Shown here one piece after another: positions 63,268-64,000 of a stretch of DNA of 64,000 bases. A model generated the notes under the pieces. The model saw only the letters and a list, made by a program, of their open reading frames with translations, had not been told where the DNA came from and did no database searches. The position numbers and the translations under genes are program-made. Each line of letters starts with the position of its first letter. Positions within the stretch are counted from its first letter, which is position 1. Source of the DNA: Tamilnaduibacter salinus (GTDB lineage: Bacteria; Pseudomonadota; Gammaproteobacteria; Pseudomonadales; Oleiphilaceae); the NCBI RefSeq assembly GCF_003096655.1, contig NZ_QEKQ01000004.1, forward strand, positions 124,001 through 188,000. Direction: 5' to 3'.

Positions 63268-64000
63268 ATGACATCCAGTGACTCATGGAAGGACCAGTTT
63301 CTGGACGCAAGCGAGCGTCTGGAACTGGAACAAAGCGAGCGTCGGGATGAGCGCTTTGCGCTGCAGCGCCTGCTGGTGCGCACGAGCCTGGCTGCGGAGG
63401 GGCAGGGCCCGGATCTTGATGAGCAGCTTGGTGAGTTGCGCGAGTTAATGCGCTCCAACGATGTTGATCTTGCCGCGTTGAAGTCGATCCAGAGTCGCCT
63501 TGATCAGTTGCTCGATGAGCTGGACGCCGATCGGCAACGTTCCGAGAGGGCACTGGGCAGCGCCCTCGCGACTCTGATGGACATCGTTCGTCGACAGGCC
63601 CGCCAGGCGGGCATGAAAGATGAGTTCAAGTCGTTGGAGCGTTGCCTGCCCACTGGACGGGAGCGCGGCGTCCAGCTCGCCGGATGGTTGGAGTGCTTCG
63701 GGCGCCTGCTCCAGAGGCTTCAGGATCAATCCCCCCGAGATCCGGGGCCGCTCAAGAGGTGGTTTGGAGTCGGTCATGGCTCGCGGGGAAAAGAGGGACA
63801 GGAGACTGACGACGCTGAGCAGGCCGAGCCTCAACCTCATGCTTCGAATGACATGACCGAACTGTCGGATGGTGAGGCTGAGGAATCTCTGGATCAGCGG
63901 TTGCGGATCGCCCGGCGGGTGTGTGAACTGCTCGACCATGTGCTGGATCAGGTCGTCCTGCCAGCCCGGGCGCATGCCCGGGCGAGTCACCTGCGCGAGC
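63268..64000 (+). CDS. N-terminal part of a probable diguanylate cyclase, cut by the window end
   Basis: The frame opens at ATG 63268 with GGGG upstream and stays open to the last base (about 244 codons). The start MTSSDSWKDQFLDASERLELEQSERRDERFALQRLLVRTSLAAEG resembles the N-terminal helical region of a pseudomonad GGDEF family in which the cyclase domain is C-terminal. An acidic linker follows. No GGDEF motif is within the window, so the call rests on the N-terminus only. Confidence 0.55.
   Translation, partial: MTSSDSWKDQFLDASERLELEQSERRDERFALQRLLVRTSLAAEGQGPDLDEQLGELRELMRSNDVDLAALKSIQSRLDQLLDELDADRQRSERALGSALATLMDIVRRQARQAGMKDEFKSLERCLPTGRERGVQLAGWLECFGRLLQRLQDQSPRDPGPLKRWFGVGHGSRGKEGQETDDAEQAEPQPHASNDMTELSDGEAEESLDQRLRIARRVCELLDHVLDQVVLPARAHARASHLRE

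Noticed and set aside
1-64000. CRISPR array or prophage genes
   Set aside because: No regularly spaced direct repeats and no phage structural, lysis or integrase genes were seen.

Overview
The window is a stretch of gammaproteobacterial chromosome. The housekeeping gene order (algZ-algR-hemC-hemD-hemX-hemY beside argH; cyaA, lptM, lysA, dapF, DUF484, xerC; trxA, rho, ubiD; rsd, dsbB, rmf) and the acidic, GC-rich proteins suggest a Pseudomonadales-type organism, possibly marine or halophilic and Marinobacter-like. That placement is inference from synteny and composition; no rRNA is present.

Region 1 (1-16362, + strand) is most of a type 1 BREX phage-defence island, cut at its left end. Core genes are brxC (partial), pglX, pglZ and brxL; brxA and brxB would lie upstream of the window. 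Two accessory blocks interrupt the core order. Between brxC and pglX sit an AlbA_2/Schlafen-like ATP-binding protein, a strong hairpin, and a translationally coupled pair of an ABC-like ATPase and a small PD-(D/E)xK-like protein. Between pglZ and brxL sits another coupled pair, an ankyrin-repeat protein and a small protein with a D...QxK nuclease-like motif. BrxL itself ends in an MIT_C-like (phospholipase D-fold) domain instead of the usual Lon-type C-terminus. The middle of pglX is visibly AT-richer than its ends, as expected for an exchanged specificity segment.

Region 2 (16363-16860) is the island edge: integrase-site-like repeats, a terminator, tRNA-Arg(CCG) on the minus strand, and a second 38-bp copy of the tRNA 5' end and its upstream flank, separated from the first by a string of hairpins.

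Region 3 (16861-64000) is core chromosome. It runs through iron storage (bfd with a Fur box, bfr), manB, pldA, cytochrome c5, rep, a GGDEF/EAL protein, tex, gshA, rmf, a FliL-like protein, dsbB, rsd, an FKBP isomerase, yheS, ppx, trxA, molybdenum cofactor genes (mobA; moaB-moeA-moaD-moaE), rho, ubiD with a ferredoxin-reductase fusion, heme genes hemCDXY, algZR, argH, a degenerate GGDEF-EAL protein, cyaA, the lptM-lysA-dapF-DUF484-xerC cluster and the start of another probable diguanylate cyclase.

Three nearly identical 169-bp imperfect palindromes (32784, 35855, 39150) lie at gene ends, and two of them supply the stop codon of the neighbouring gene. A different 265-bp element with 32-bp inverted ends lies between ppx and trxA. 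The most novel material is the BREX island: two embedded ATPase/nuclease-like or ankyrin/nuclease-like pairs and an unusual BrxL.
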